Shown here piece after piece: positions 6,351 through 16,899 of a DNA stretch of 64,000 nt (its first letter is position 1; every line of letters starts with the position of its first letter). Under the pieces are notes generated by a model, which saw nothing but the letters and a program-made list of their open reading frames with translations, made no database searches and had not been told where the DNA came from. A program made the translations under genes and the position numbers. This stretch comes from an uncultured Phascolarctobacterium sp. (lineage in GTDB: Bacteria > Bacillota > Negativicutes > Acidaminococcales > Acidaminococcaceae): positions 1-64,000 of the forward strand of contig CANRJC010000004.1 of the NCBI GenBank assembly GCA_947630795.1, read 5' to 3'.

Positions 6351-8975
6351 TTATTTCAACATTTTTCCCAAAAGGGCGGGTGCAGCGGCCAAAGCTTCGG
6401 CCAATTTAGCCGCATCTTTTGCTCCGGCCTGCGCCATGTCCGGTCTACCGCCTCCGCCGCCACCGCACATTTGCGCCAACACTTTCACCAACTGCCCGCT
6501 GTGAGCGCCGCGAGCCACTGCCTCTTTAGACGCCATCACCAGCAAATTGATCTTGCCCTTGACTTCGGCGGCCAGCACCACCACGCCGCCGGTCTTGTCC
6601 CGCAGTTGGTCGCCTAATTTTCTCAAGGCGTCGATGTTGTCCGTTTCTACTTTTTGCACCAACAATTTGATGCCCTGCACTTCTTGAACGGCGTCGACGG
6701 CTGAAAGGGTGCGTTCTTTATCCAGCTTAGCCTGCAATTCTTCGCTGTGTTTTTGAGCGGCCTTCAGCTCTTTTTGCAAAGTTGCCAAATGCTCGGGCAC
6801 TTGCTCGGGTCTGCATTTGAAATGAGCGGCCACATCAGCGGCCAATTTTTCAGCCGAACGCACGTGCTCTAAAGCTCCCAGGCCCGTCACCGCTTCGATG
6901 CGGCGCACCCCGGACCCGCTGGATGCTTCGCTCACGATCTTGAAGAGACCGATCTGAGCCGTGTTGCTCACATGCACGCCGCCGCACAATTCTCTGGAAA
7001 AATTCGGCACCGTCACCACTCGCACTACCTCGCCGTACTTTTCGCCGAAGAGGGCGGTGGCCCCCAGTTTTTGCGCTTCTGTCAGAGGCATTTCTCTGAT
7101 GTCCACCGGCAGAGCTGCCAGCACTTCTTTATTCACCAAAAGTTCTGTCTGCTCCAATTCTTCCTCTGTCATAGGAGAAAAATGAGAGAAGTCGAAACGC
7201 AGACGATCGGGGCCCACATAGGACCCGGCCTGATTGACGTGGCTGCCCAGCACCTGCCGCAGGGCCGCCTGCAGCAAATGAGTGGCGGTATGATTGCGGG
7301 CGATGGCAGCCTTTCGCTCGCCGTCTACTTTAAAGCTTACTTCGTCGCCGCAGGACAAACTGCCTTCTGTTACCGTGCCTATCATAACGGCGCTGCCGTC
7401 GGGCAATTTTTTGCACTGTTCGATGACTGCTTTGCCGGCAGGAGCTTCCACGCTGCCGATATCTCCCACTTGGCCGCCCCCTTCGGGATGGAAGGGGCAC
7501 ACGTCGCAGATGAGGGCTACCTGCTCGCCGTCGGCTGCGACCTCAACGGGAGAAGAAGCGGCGGCGGCAAAAAGGCGCAACACCTTCCCGCCGACAGCAG
7601 CTTCATCTATTTTCAAAGTTTTTATGTCTAGGCCCCTCGTATCGTAGAGGACGGGGCGGCCCGCTTTGTCGTCTCTGGCGGCTCTGGCCCGCTGCTTTTG
7701 TTCGGCCAAGGCGGCGTCGAAGCCTGCTTTGTCCATAGTGAGATCCGCTTCTGCCAAGATCTCCGCCGTAAGTTCCCAGGGGAAGCCGAAGGTATCGTTG
7801 AGCCTGAAAGCGGTCTCGCCGTCCAGTTGAGTTTTTCCTTCTGCATGCAAACGAGCGATCTCTGCCGTTAAAAGTTCACTGCCCTGCTTCAAGGTACGGC
7901 TGAAGCTGCCTTCCTCCATGGCTACTACTTTTTGGATGTAATCTCTCTTTTCCCGCAGATCGGCATAGGCTCCGCCGTAAAGATCGATCACTGTGTCCAC
8001 TGCTCCCGCCAAGAAAGGTTTTTCGATGCCCAAAAGGCGGCCGTGGCGCACTGCTCTGCGCAAAATACGGCGCAACACGTAGCCCCTGCCCTCGTTAGAG
8101 GGCAGGATGCCGTCGCCTATCATGAAAGTGAGACTGCGGGCGTGATCGGCGATGACCTTCATAGAAACATCGGCGGCCTCTTTAGAACCGTAATCGATGC
8201 CGGCGGTCTCGGCCGCATATTCGATGAGGGGGAAGAGCAGGTCCGTCTCAAAATTGGATGGTTTGCCCTGGATGACACTGGCCAATCTTTCCAAGCCGCA
8301 GCCGGTGTCGATGTTTTTGCTCTTCAAAGGAGTGTAAGAGCCGTCTTCGTTTTTGTTGAACTGAGTGAAGACCAGGTTCCAGATCTCCAAAAAACGGTCG
8401 CAGTCGCAGCCCGGCTTGCAATCGGGGCGGCCGCAGCCTCGCTCGGGCCCCAGGTCGATGTGGATCTCGCTGTCGGGACCGCAGGGGCCGGTGCCTATCT
8501 CCCAAAAATTTTCTTCCAGCCGCACGATGCGCTCATCGGGGACGCCCACCGTGTCGTGCCAAATTTTATAAGCTTCGTCGTCTTTGGGATAAATGGTCAC
8601 CCACAGTTTATCTGCGGGCAGACCCATCACTTCCGTCAAAAATTCCCAACTCCAGGGGATGATCTCTTTTTTGAAATAATCGCCGAAAGAAAAGTTACCC
8701 AGCATTTCGAAATAGGTGTGATGGCGGGCGGTGCGGCCCACGTTCTCGATGTCGCCGGTGCGCACGCATTTTTGACAGGTGACCACGCGGGGAGAGGGAG
8801 GCTTCAGTTTGCCGGTGAAAAAGGGCTTGAAGGGAGCCATGCCCGCCCCGATCAAAAGCAGAGTAGGATCGTCCTGAGGGATGAGGGAAGCGCTGGGCAG
8901 ATGCAAGTGCCCTCTCGCTTCGAAAAATTCGATGAATTTGGCGCGGATCTCGTCGCCGCTCATATATTTCATCAT
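6351..8975 (-). CDS. alaS: Alanyl-tRNA synthetase
   Basis: A class II synthetase that charges tRNA-Ala and edits Ser/Gly mischarging (874 residues from the chosen start). The N-terminal catalytic core begins GDEIRAKFIEFFEARGHLH, with the zinc-cluster-like CGRPDCKPGCDC insertion. The editing domain has the metal ligands HTATHLL and the CGGVHV motif; the C-terminal DHHA1 part ends in a Gly-rich GGGGGGRPDMAQAG. The reading frame is open 44 codons further upstream, but that extension is not conserved-looking, and AAGGAG sits 7 nt before the ATG at 8975. The approximately 90-nt leader is too short for a T-box and none is visible. Confidence 0.98.
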   Translation of the reverse strand: MMKYMSGDEIRAKFIEFFEARGHLHLPSASLIPQDDPTLLLIGAGMAPFKPFFTGKLKPPSPRVVTCQKCVRTGDIENVGRTARHHTYFEMLGNFSFGDYFKKEIIPWSWEFLTEVMGLPADKLWVTIYPKDDEAYKIWHDTVGVPDERIVRLEENFWEIGTGPCGPDSEIHIDLGPERGCGRPDCKPGCDCDRFLEIWNLVFTQFNKNEDGSYTPLKSKNIDTGCGLERLASVIQGKPSNFETDLLFPLIEYAAETAGIDYGSKEAADVSMKVIADHARSLTFMIGDGILPSNEGRGYVLRRILRRAVRHGRLLGIEKPFLAGAVDTVIDLYGGAYADLREKRDYIQKVVAMEEGSFSRTLKQGSELLTAEIARLHAEGKTQLDGETAFRLNDTFGFPWELTAEILAEADLTMDKAGFDAALAEQKQRARAARDDKAGRPVLYDTRGLDIKTLKIDEAAVGGKVLRLFAAAASSPVEVAADGEQVALICDVCPFHPEGGGQVGDIGSVEAPAGKAVIEQCKKLPDGSAVMIGTVTEGSLSCGDEVSFKVDGERKAAIARNHTATHLLQAALRQVLGSHVNQAGSYVGPDRLRFDFSHFSPMTEEELEQTELLVNKEVLAALPVDIREMPLTEAQKLGATALFGEKYGEVVRVVTVPNFSRELCGGVHVSNTAQIGLFKIVSEASSGSGVRRIEAVTGLGALEHVRSAEKLAADVAAHFKCRPEQVPEHLATLQKELKAAQKHSEELQAKLDKERTLSAVDAVQEVQGIKLLVQKVETDNIDALRKLGDQLRDKTGGVVVLAAEVKGKINLLVMASKEAVARGAHSGQLVKVLAQMCGGGGGGRPDMAQAGAKDAAKLAEALAAAPALLGKMLK

Positions 8976-9071
8976 CGCTGCACTCCTTGCGTCGTTGATC
9001 GAAAAATTTTTGCCGATGCTTTGCGAGCCTGCGCTTTGCGCCTGCTCCCTTTTTCTCACGTCGGTATCCTC

Positions 9072-9101
9072 ATTATACACTACCGCCGAAGAAAAAAACA
9101 A
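9072..9101 (-). promoter_or_regulatory. alaS promoter
   Basis: TTGTTT (9096-9101) and TATAAT (9072-9077), 18 bp apart on the minus strand. The -35 overlaps the T-run of the upstream gene's terminator. Confidence 0.65.
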
Positions 9102-9154
9102 GCGCAAATCGCCTCTCCCTTTCTGCCGCGGCAGTAAGGGAAAGAGACCTGCGC
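9091..9154 (-). terminator. Terminator of the aminotransferase gene
   Basis: A large interrupted hairpin: outer stem GCGCA/TGCGC, then an inner stem of about 10 bp and GCC/GGC at the tip, followed by TTGTTTTTTT on the minus strand. Confidence 0.8.
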
Positions 9155-9192
9155 TTTTCGTTCGCTGCCTTTTTATTTTTTCTTCGGCTTTT

Positions 9193-10380
9193 TTATTTGG
9201 CGTTATAAGCTTTCAACGCTTCGCCCAAAATATAGATGGCCCGCTCTAAACTTTCGCAGTTCAGCACATAGGCCAGCCGCGCTTCCTTCGTCCCGCAACC
9301 GGGGGTGCTGTAAAAGCCGTTGCCGGGGGCGAACATCACCGTCTCATTGTCGATGGCAAAATTTTCCAACGTCCAAATGGCGAATTTTTCCGCATCGTCC
9401 ACTGGCAGGCTCACCATCACGTAGAAGGCGCCCTTGGGATCGCCGGCCTTCACGCCTGGCAGTTTGGCCAGCGCTGCCACGATAGTGTCTCTTCTCTTTT
9501 TATATTCGGCGTTCACCGCTTCGAGATAAGAGGCGGGTGTGCCGTAAAGAGCCGCGGCTCCCACCTGCTCCAACGCCGGGCTGCACAGTCTGCCCTGACA
9601 GCATTTCAGCAATTCTTTGCCCAAAGCTTTGTTCTTGCTGATGATGCAGCCGATGCGGGCGCCGCAGGCGCTGTAGCGTTTAGAGATGGAGTCGATCAAA
9701 ATAAGATTCTGCTCCAATTCTTTCATGCTGCCGAAACTGCGGTAGGCACCGTCGTAGACGAATTCTCTGTAAACTTCGTCGGCGATGAGAGCCATATCGT
9801 GTTTCAACACCAGACGGGCGATCATGTCCTGCTCTTCGCTCGTGTAGACCACACCGGTGGGGTTGCCGGGGTTGGTGAGGATGACGGCCTTGGTGCGAGG
9901 AGTGATGTAGCTTTCGATCACTTCCTCGGGCGGCAGATGATAGCCGCTCTCCACATCGGTGGGCACCGCTTTGATCTTTGCGCCGAACTCGCCGGCGAAA
10001 GTGCTGTAGTTGGCGTAAAAAGGCTCGAAGGCCAGCACTTCGTCGCCGGCGTCGCACAAAGCGAGCACGGCGAAGAAAAGGGCCTCGCTGCCGCCGTTGG
10101 TGATGAAAATATCAGCTGTGTCGTAATCCATGCCCAAAGCGGCGTAATAGCGTTGAATGGCGGCGATGAGAGCGGGCTCTCCTTTGGAGTTTCCGTAGGC
10201 CACCACTTTTGCGTCAAAAGCTTTCACCGCTTCCATGAAGGCCGGCGGCGTCACGATATCGGGCTGGCCGATGTTCAGGTGATAGACCTTTTTCCCCGCT
10301 GCCTTGGCCTTATCGGCATAAGGCGTCAGTTTGCGGATGGGCGACTGCTGCAATAGTTGTACTCGCTGAGATAATTTCAT
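9193..10380 (-). CDS. Class I/II PLP-dependent aminotransferase
   Basis: A 395-residue fold-type I aminotransferase. The PLP lysine lies in SISKRYSACGARIG, NPGNPTGVVY is the substrate-binding loop, the aspartate for the pyridine nitrogen is in LIADEVYREF, and the C-terminal arginine is in EARLAYVL. It resembles aspartate/aromatic aminotransferases of the AspC/PatA type; the substrate cannot be fixed from sequence. The ATG at 10380 was chosen because GGGAGGGGG lies 9 nt upstream and LSQRVQLLQQSPIRKL is the usual N-terminus; the frame is open ten codons further. It is monocistronic with its own promoter and terminator. Confidence 0.93.
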   Translation of the reverse strand: MKLSQRVQLLQQSPIRKLTPYADKAKAAGKKVYHLNIGQPDIVTPPAFMEAVKAFDAKVVAYGNSKGEPALIAAIQRYYAALGMDYDTADIFITNGGSEALFFAVLALCDAGDEVLAFEPFYANYSTFAGEFGAKIKAVPTDVESGYHLPPEEVIESYITPRTKAVILTNPGNPTGVVYTSEEQDMIARLVLKHDMALIADEVYREFVYDGAYRSFGSMKELEQNLILIDSISKRYSACGARIGCIISKNKALGKELLKCCQGRLCSPALEQVGAAALYGTPASYLEAVNAEYKKRRDTIVAALAKLPGVKAGDPKGAFYVMVSLPVDDAEKFAIWTLENFAIDNETVMFAPGNGFYSTPGCGTKEARLAYVLNCESLERAIYILGEALKAYNAK

Positions 10381-10463
10381 CGTAAATGACCCCCTCCCAA
10401 AAAATAACAAAGCAAGGAGCAGCAGGCTGCACTGCCCGCTGTCCTTCCCGAAAACGAAAACTC

Positions 10464-10522
10464 GTCTACTTAATATTATAAGGCCCGGCTCTCACAATGC
10501 AAGAGCCGAGCCTTATGTAGAC
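10464..10522. repeat. 59-bp interrupted palindrome containing the aminotransferase promoter
   Basis: Outer arms GTCTAC / GTAGAC flank inner 13-bp arms (10480-10492 and 10502-10514, one mismatch) around a 9-nt loop. The -10 and -35 of the aminotransferase promoter fall inside the arms. It lacks a T-run, so it is not an ordinary terminator; it could be an operator or a clpB 3' hairpin. Confidence 0.55.
10475..10502 (-). promoter_or_regulatory. Promoter of the aminotransferase gene
   Basis: TTGCAT (10497-10502) and TATAAT (10475-10480) on the minus strand, 16 bp apart, both within the 59-bp palindrome. Confidence 0.6.
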
Positions 10523-10666
10523 AGTATACAAGTTGCGACGCCGGCGCCGAAAATTTTTTCGAAAATTTTTTCTCTTGAAAATTTTTCCCGAACTTTTTTC
10601 TTGCGACCGTGAGCCGCGAGCCGTCAAATTTTTGTTTCGATCGCGAGCAGAGGATCGCGCCTTTTT
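10523..10666. other. AT-rich spacer after clpB with GAAAATTTTTTC runs
   Basis: About 140 bp contain three copies of a GAAAATTTTTTC-like motif and the palindromic word CGATCGCGAGC. There is no open frame with a ribosome binding site and no clean intrinsic terminator for clpB. Confidence 0.4.
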
Positions 10667-13210
<2,544 letters not shown>

Positions 13211-13259
13211 CTCACATCACTCCGATCTCTTTCGTATGCAGTTCTTTTCTGCTGTCTCT

Positions 13260-13289
13260 ATTATAAGTCAAAAAGTCAAAAAGTCAAAG
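13260..13289 (-). promoter_or_regulatory. clpB promoter with three tandem 8-bp repeats
   Basis: TTGACT (13282-13287) and TATAAT (13260-13265), 16 bp apart on the minus strand. The -35/spacer is made of three head-to-tail copies of AGTCAAAA (plus strand, 13266-13289). AGTCAAA is the half-site type bound by the heat-shock repressor CtsR, but the spacing here (8-bp period) is tighter than the usual 10-bp CtsR arrangement. Confidence 0.65.
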
Positions 13290-13680
13290 CTTTTTTCTGA
13301 CTTTCTCGAAATATTTTTCTTTTCTTCGCAGCAAGAGCGAAAGCATCCGCCTAAAAACAAAAAAGCGAGAGCGTTTTCCGTTTCTGATTTTTTTACAAGA
13401 ACGACTCTCTTTCTCTCTGTCCTTTTCGTTTTAGTCTCTGTCATTTTTGTTTCAGTATGAAAGGACCGACGTTCAGGATCAAAAAGTCAAGTAAACCGCA
13501 AAACATAGGGGCTTCGTGTTCATGCTCCCTTGCAAAAAGTCCGCCGCTTCTGCGCTTTGACTTTTTTCAAAACATTTTTCTTTTTTCGCGGCGAGCTTTT
13601 CTTTGAGATCATCGCTCCTCGAAGCAGTCTTTTCTTTTTCGTTGTTTAGATTTTTTTGGCGATTGCAGCAGTTGCGGCCA
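13290..13680. other. Gene-free spacer rich in TTTTTC/GAAAA words
   Basis: About 390 bp between the clpB promoter and the terminator of the next gene. They contain a GACTTTTTTCAAAAC element (near 13,560) like those near 530 and 60,910, and pyrimidine-rich runs. No supported gene. Confidence 0.4.
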
Positions 13681-13689
13681 AAACAAAAA

Positions 13690-13710
13690 GAGGGAAGCAA
13701 AACTTCCCTC
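13690..13710 (-). terminator. Terminator of the TPR-like gene
   Basis: Stem GAGGGAAG / CTTCCCTC, loop TTTTG, followed by TTTTTGTTTT on the minus strand, 25 bp after the stop codon. Confidence 0.85.
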
Positions 13711-13734
13711 CTTTCTTCGATCTTTTTCCCCGAT

Positions 13735-14559
13735 TTATTCGGCCTGCTCTTTGGTGTTGGCCGCTTCTTTTTCCAAATAACGTTGATATTGTCGTCTGCG
13801 TACTTCTGCCACGTCCGGCACCGGCAATTTCTCCCAAGGCACGAACTGGATCTCGGTGCAATGGAGCAAAGCCGCATAGCGTTCCTTCTCTGTGGAACGA
13901 CCGAGAGCTTCGCCCACCGCTTTTTCTGCCGCCAAGGCCGTGGGAAAATGTTCGTAAGCTTTTTGAAGAAGTTCGCAGCCTTTTTTATAGTCTTCTTTCT
14001 CTGCCGCCAGCGTCGCCAAAAAAACATAAGCGTAAAAACGGTAGGGGTCCACTGCCGGTCCTTCCGCCCAGCAGACGGCTTCGTTCAGCGGAGCGGCCTG
14101 CAAAACATTTTGAGCCTCTGCCTCGGCCTTCTCTTTTTCCCCGGCCGCTTTTTGCAGCTCTAAACGGCGCAGCCAGATGCGCCCTCTGTTGGCGCTGCGG
14201 AAAGGATGCTTATAGGCAAGACAAATTTGATGAGCTTCTTCGAAAAAAGGCAGGGCCGCAGCCGTTTGCCCCGTCAATAGCCACACGATCTCTCCCAGAT
14301 CTCTCAGGCAAAGGGTCTTGTGCTCCGCTTCGCTGAGGCCCCAATCAGGAGCATCGTTCATATCGGGCTTGATATAGCGCACGGTGCTCAGCACCCGCAT
14401 AGCCCCTTCCACGTCTTTGAGGATGAGCAACATGCGGCCTACGGTGCTGCGGTTGCGCCAATCGTTGTATTCGCCTATCAAACTGGCAGGCAACGGATAG
14501 TCACAGGTCTCGATCTTGTGCAGGTAGCCCTGCCATTCATCTCTGCTCAATGCTTCCAT
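13735..14559 (-). CDS. Hypothetical TPR-like protein
   Basis: A 274-residue soluble protein that I do not recognise. It is largely alpha-helical with repeated amphipathic pairs resembling tetratricopeptide repeats: about 75-115 (LRDLGEIVWLLTGQTAAALPFFEEA), 120-160, and 185-225 (YVFLATLAAEKEDYKKGCELLQKAYEHFPTA split over two helices). No signal peptide or membrane segment. The start has TAGGAG. A strong promoter and terminator mark it as a monocistronic gene. A scaffold or regulatory role is possible but not shown. Confidence 0.75.
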   Translation of the reverse strand: MEALSRDEWQGYLHKIETCDYPLPASLIGEYNDWRNRSTVGRMLLILKDVEGAMRVLSTVRYIKPDMNDAPDWGLSEAEHKTLCLRDLGEIVWLLTGQTAAALPFFEEAHQICLAYKHPFRSANRGRIWLRRLELQKAAGEKEKAEAEAQNVLQAAPLNEAVCWAEGPAVDPYRFYAYVFLATLAAEKEDYKKGCELLQKAYEHFPTALAAEKAVGEALGRSTEKERYAALLHCTEIQFVPWEKLPVPDVAEVRRRQYQRYLEKEAANTKEQAE

Positions 14560-14593
14560 AATATTTCTCCTAATCGGCCCGCTCTTTTAGTTC

Positions 14594-14622
14594 AGTGTAA
14601 CATAGGGACGAGAGGCAGTCAA
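14594..14622 (-). promoter_or_regulatory. Promoter of the TPR-like gene
   Basis: TTGACT (14617-14622) and TACACT (14594-14599), 17 bp apart on the minus strand, 35 bp from the start codon. Confidence 0.65.
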
Positions 14623-14691
14623 ATGCATTTGCCGACGGCGCAGGCGACTGCAGCTGCCGATCCCGGCGTCCTTTTGCCCTTGCTGCGATGC

Positions 14692-15114
14692 TCACCTGTT
14701 CAAAAAAAAGAGGCCCACGAGACACAGGCAGATGCCCAGCACCTTGTTTAGAGTAATGGCTTCGTTATACAACAATGCCCCTGCCGCCAACAGAGCCAAG
14801 CTCAAAAATGCGCTTTGCACTACAGCGGCCATGCTGACGGCCCAGCCGTTTTTATAAGCATATATGTAGCCTCCCTCCAGGCCTACCACAGCCACGCCCA
14901 ATAAAAGGGGCGCCAAATTCATTTTGGCAAATTCCTCCGACAGGCTGCCCCCTCTGTTGGTGGCGAAAAACAGTGCAGCTGCGCTTGCTGCTCCCACAAG
15001 ATAGACGATGGTCATAGACGCCATGGTGTCCATTTCTTTGGGAACGTTTTTAGCGCAAATGTGGTAAACCACATTGGAAAATACTACTAAGGCGATGGGC
15101 CAGATCATAGCCAT
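14692..15114 (-). CDS. Half-size EamA/DMT-family membrane protein
   Basis: A 140-residue membrane protein with about five hydrophobic helices (3-20, 31-50, 67-85, 91-112, 120-138) and the EamA-like C-terminal helix pair (LALLAAGALLYNEAITLNKVLGICLCLVGLFFL across two segments). Most DMT transporters carry two EamA repeats in about 300 residues; a single-repeat form would have to dimerise, like small multidrug resistance proteins. Substrate unknown. The ribosome binding site is GGGGAGGG. Confidence 0.8.
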   Translation of the reverse strand: MAMIWPIALVVFSNVVYHICAKNVPKEMDTMASMTIVYLVGAASAAALFFATNRGGSLSEEFAKMNLAPLLLGVAVVGLEGGYIYAYKNGWAVSMAAVVQSAFLSLALLAAGALLYNEAITLNKVLGICLCLVGLFFLNR

Positions 15115-15186
15115 TTTTCATCCCTCCCCAAAAACAACAGCCAGACTTTTCAGCCTGACCGGCGGCAGGTGCCCTCCCGCGGCTTC

Positions 15187-15215
15187 ATTATACCCTCGCG
15201 GCAAGGGGCCGTCAA
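15187..15215 (-). promoter_or_regulatory. Promoter of the EamA-like gene
   Basis: TTGACG (15210-15215) and TATAAT (15187-15192), 17 bp apart on the minus strand. Confidence 0.7.
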
Positions 15216-15317
15216 GGGACCAGGGCCTGCAGAAATGTCAGAGGCAGTGTCAAATGATCGTTGGCAAAATTTCGCAAACCGGCTGAGAGAGAACTCTGTC
15301 ATTTTCAAAAAGCCGTT

Positions 15318-15414
15318 ACTCGAGCGCCTTTAACTTTCTCTCGCTGACTCACCCTCGAGTGCTCTTCGCTTTTTTCTGCGGATCTATTATAGAGTGTCCT
15401 TCCTCTTTTCTAAA
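15318..15414 (-). promoter_or_regulatory. Orphan promoter plus hairpin in a gene-free gap (possible small RNA)
   Basis: TTTAGA (15409-15414) and TATAAT (15386-15391), 17 bp apart on the minus strand, fire into a sequence bounded by the 7-bp arms ACTCGAG / CTCGAGT (15318-15324, 15354-15360) and then GGCTTTTTG. No open frame follows before the separate EamA promoter, so a short untranslated transcript of about 80 nt is possible. No known family recognised. Confidence 0.35.
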
Positions 15415-15548
15415 CGCTCACGGTCGCGCGACCTCATCCTTTTTCTCATAGATCCTAAGCTGACTTCCTTCTGATTTTGCGCATAACATTGTTCCTTGTC
15501 GGCGTCGGTATTCTTTAGTGTTCGGTCGTCACTTCATCGTCAAACGAA

Positions 15549-15580
15549 AACAGCCTCCGAAATTATGTCCGGAGGCTGTT
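15549..15580 (-). terminator. Terminator of the M20/DUF3100 operon
   Basis: An 11-bp perfect stem (AACAGCCTCCG / CGGAGGCTGTT) with a 10-nt loop. T-runs lie on both sides, so it can work in both directions. Confidence 0.85.
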
Positions 15581-15616
15581 TTTCGATCGTGCTTTTTATA
15601 AAGTTATCGCTCGTAC

Positions 15617-16063
15617 TCAGATCTGCCCCAGCATCTTCAAAATGCCCTGTGCGATGATGGCGCTGAAGATGTAAGTGCCGATGAAGATGACGCAGCTCAA
15701 GATGATCATCCGCCAGCCGGTCTTGGCGAAAACGTCCAAATCTTTGCCGATGGCGATGCCTGCATAAGCCAAGATCTGAGTGCAGAGGGCCACGAAGTTC
15801 ACCTTAGCCACATAAGCGTTGATGATGTCGGCCCCGGGCACACCGGGAATAGTGAGGATGCAACCGATGGTAACTACCCAGCCTGCAGCGGGGAACTTGA
15901 AGGGCACTGCTCTGGACAACAGGATGGAGATGATCACCATCACGTCCAAGATGATGAGGCCGGGAATAGATTCCAAAATGGTGGCCTTTGTGGCCAGCAC
16001 GTTGGATACCAAGCTCATGAAAGTTATAATGGCCAAAGAAAGGATTATGTCTTTGATCTTCAT
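15617..16063 (-). CDS. Small integral membrane protein paired with DUF3100
   Basis: A 148-residue, very hydrophobic protein with four or five predicted membrane helices (about 5-24, 32-50, 58-77, 84-106, 115-145). I do not recognise its family with confidence. The start overlaps the stop of the DUF3100 gene by 4 nt and has AAAGGAGG, so the two are made in equal measure and probably form one membrane complex. A small plus large membrane pair recalls LrgA/LrgB-type two-part carriers, but that is only an analogy. Confidence 0.75.
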   Translation of the reverse strand: MKIKDIILSLAIITFMSLVSNVLATKATILESIPGLIILDVMVIISILLSRAVPFKFPAAGWVVTIGCILTIPGVPGADIINAYVAKVNFVALCTQILAYAGIAIGKDLDVFAKTGWRMIILSCVIFIGTYIFSAIIAQGILKMLGQI

Positions 16064-16860
16064 GCTTTTTCATCCTCCTTTGCCTCTATTTCAGCCGGTT
16101 TGTCCTTGTGTAACTTTTTGTAGAGCCACTCGGTGAGAGGCAGGCCCAGCCATACGCTCATGTAGAGACCGTCCAGACCGGAAAGCATGTTGGAGGCGGC
16201 GCCGAAGGCTGCCAACTGTCCTCCCATTTCCGGGTAAGCCGCGGTGAGAGAAGCCACAGACGCGGTCATCATAGAGGCGCTGCCCACGCCGCTGGCCATG
16301 GCCAATGCGTAGGGATGGAAAAGATTCAGCGCAGCGGCCACGCTGGCCATGAGGCCAAAGAAGATGGTGCCGAACACGGTGCCGGAGATATAAACGCCCA
16401 TCACGCCGCGACCCTCGGCGCTGTCTAAGCCGAAGCGCTCGCCGATAAGGGCTACGTTAGGTTCTCTGGCGATGGAGTGAGCTGCGCCGATAGTCTCGCG
16501 GCCCAAGCCCAGCATAATGGCCAGAGGCACGCCCAAAAGCACAGTGCCCAAGTTGCCGAACTCTTGCAAAATAAGGGCAGGGCTGGCAGCGATGATCTTA
16601 GGCAGAGTGGGCCCTACCAAAGTGCCGTAGCGGGCCATCAGCAACATCAGTGTGATGCTGATAAGACCGCTGGCGTCGTCCATTTCCTTCTTGCCGGATA
16701 TCTTTAAGAACTTCGGAGTGGTAAAGATACCCAGCAACAAGGCATACAACATGGGCACCAGCACGATCTGTCCGACGCCGAACTTGAATGCCTTGGTGCC
16801 GATCAATTCAGAGATGATGACCAGCACCAAGACCGTGGCGTGTAATTTGATATTTTTCAT
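16060..16860 (-). CDS. DUF3100-like integral membrane protein, putative transporter
   Basis: A 266-residue membrane protein with about eight helices. The N-terminus (LHATVLVLVIISELIGTKAF) and the glycine/serine-rich loop GVGSASMMTASVASL look like the DUF3100 family, of unknown function and often found beside M20 amidohydrolases. The polar Gly/Ser-rich re-entrant-looking segments (ARYGTLVGPTLPKIIAASPA and the one above) are typical of elevator-type carriers. The C-terminal tail is charged and cytosolic. It lies between the amidohydrolase and the small membrane protein in one operon, so it probably imports the hydrolase's substrate or exports its product. Family call from memory of the motif, not a search. 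Confidence 0.75.
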   Translation of the reverse strand: MKNIKLHATVLVLVIISELIGTKAFKFGVGQIVLVPMLYALLLGIFTTPKFLKISGKKEMDDASGLISITLMLLMARYGTLVGPTLPKIIAASPALILQEFGNLGTVLLGVPLAIMLGLGRETIGAAHSIAREPNVALIGERFGLDSAEGRGVMGVYISGTVFGTIFFGLMASVAAALNLFHPYALAMASGVGSASMMTASVASLTAAYPEMGGQLAAFGAASNMLSGLDGLYMSVWLGLPLTEWLYKKLHKDKPAEIEAKEDEKA

Positions 16861-16899
16861 TACACAGACCTCCTTAAATTATTATCTATCCCTTCAACC

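Noticed and set aside
8976-9065. T-box riboswitch before alaS
   Set aside because: The leader is only about 90 nt and has no T-box motif or specifier hairpin.
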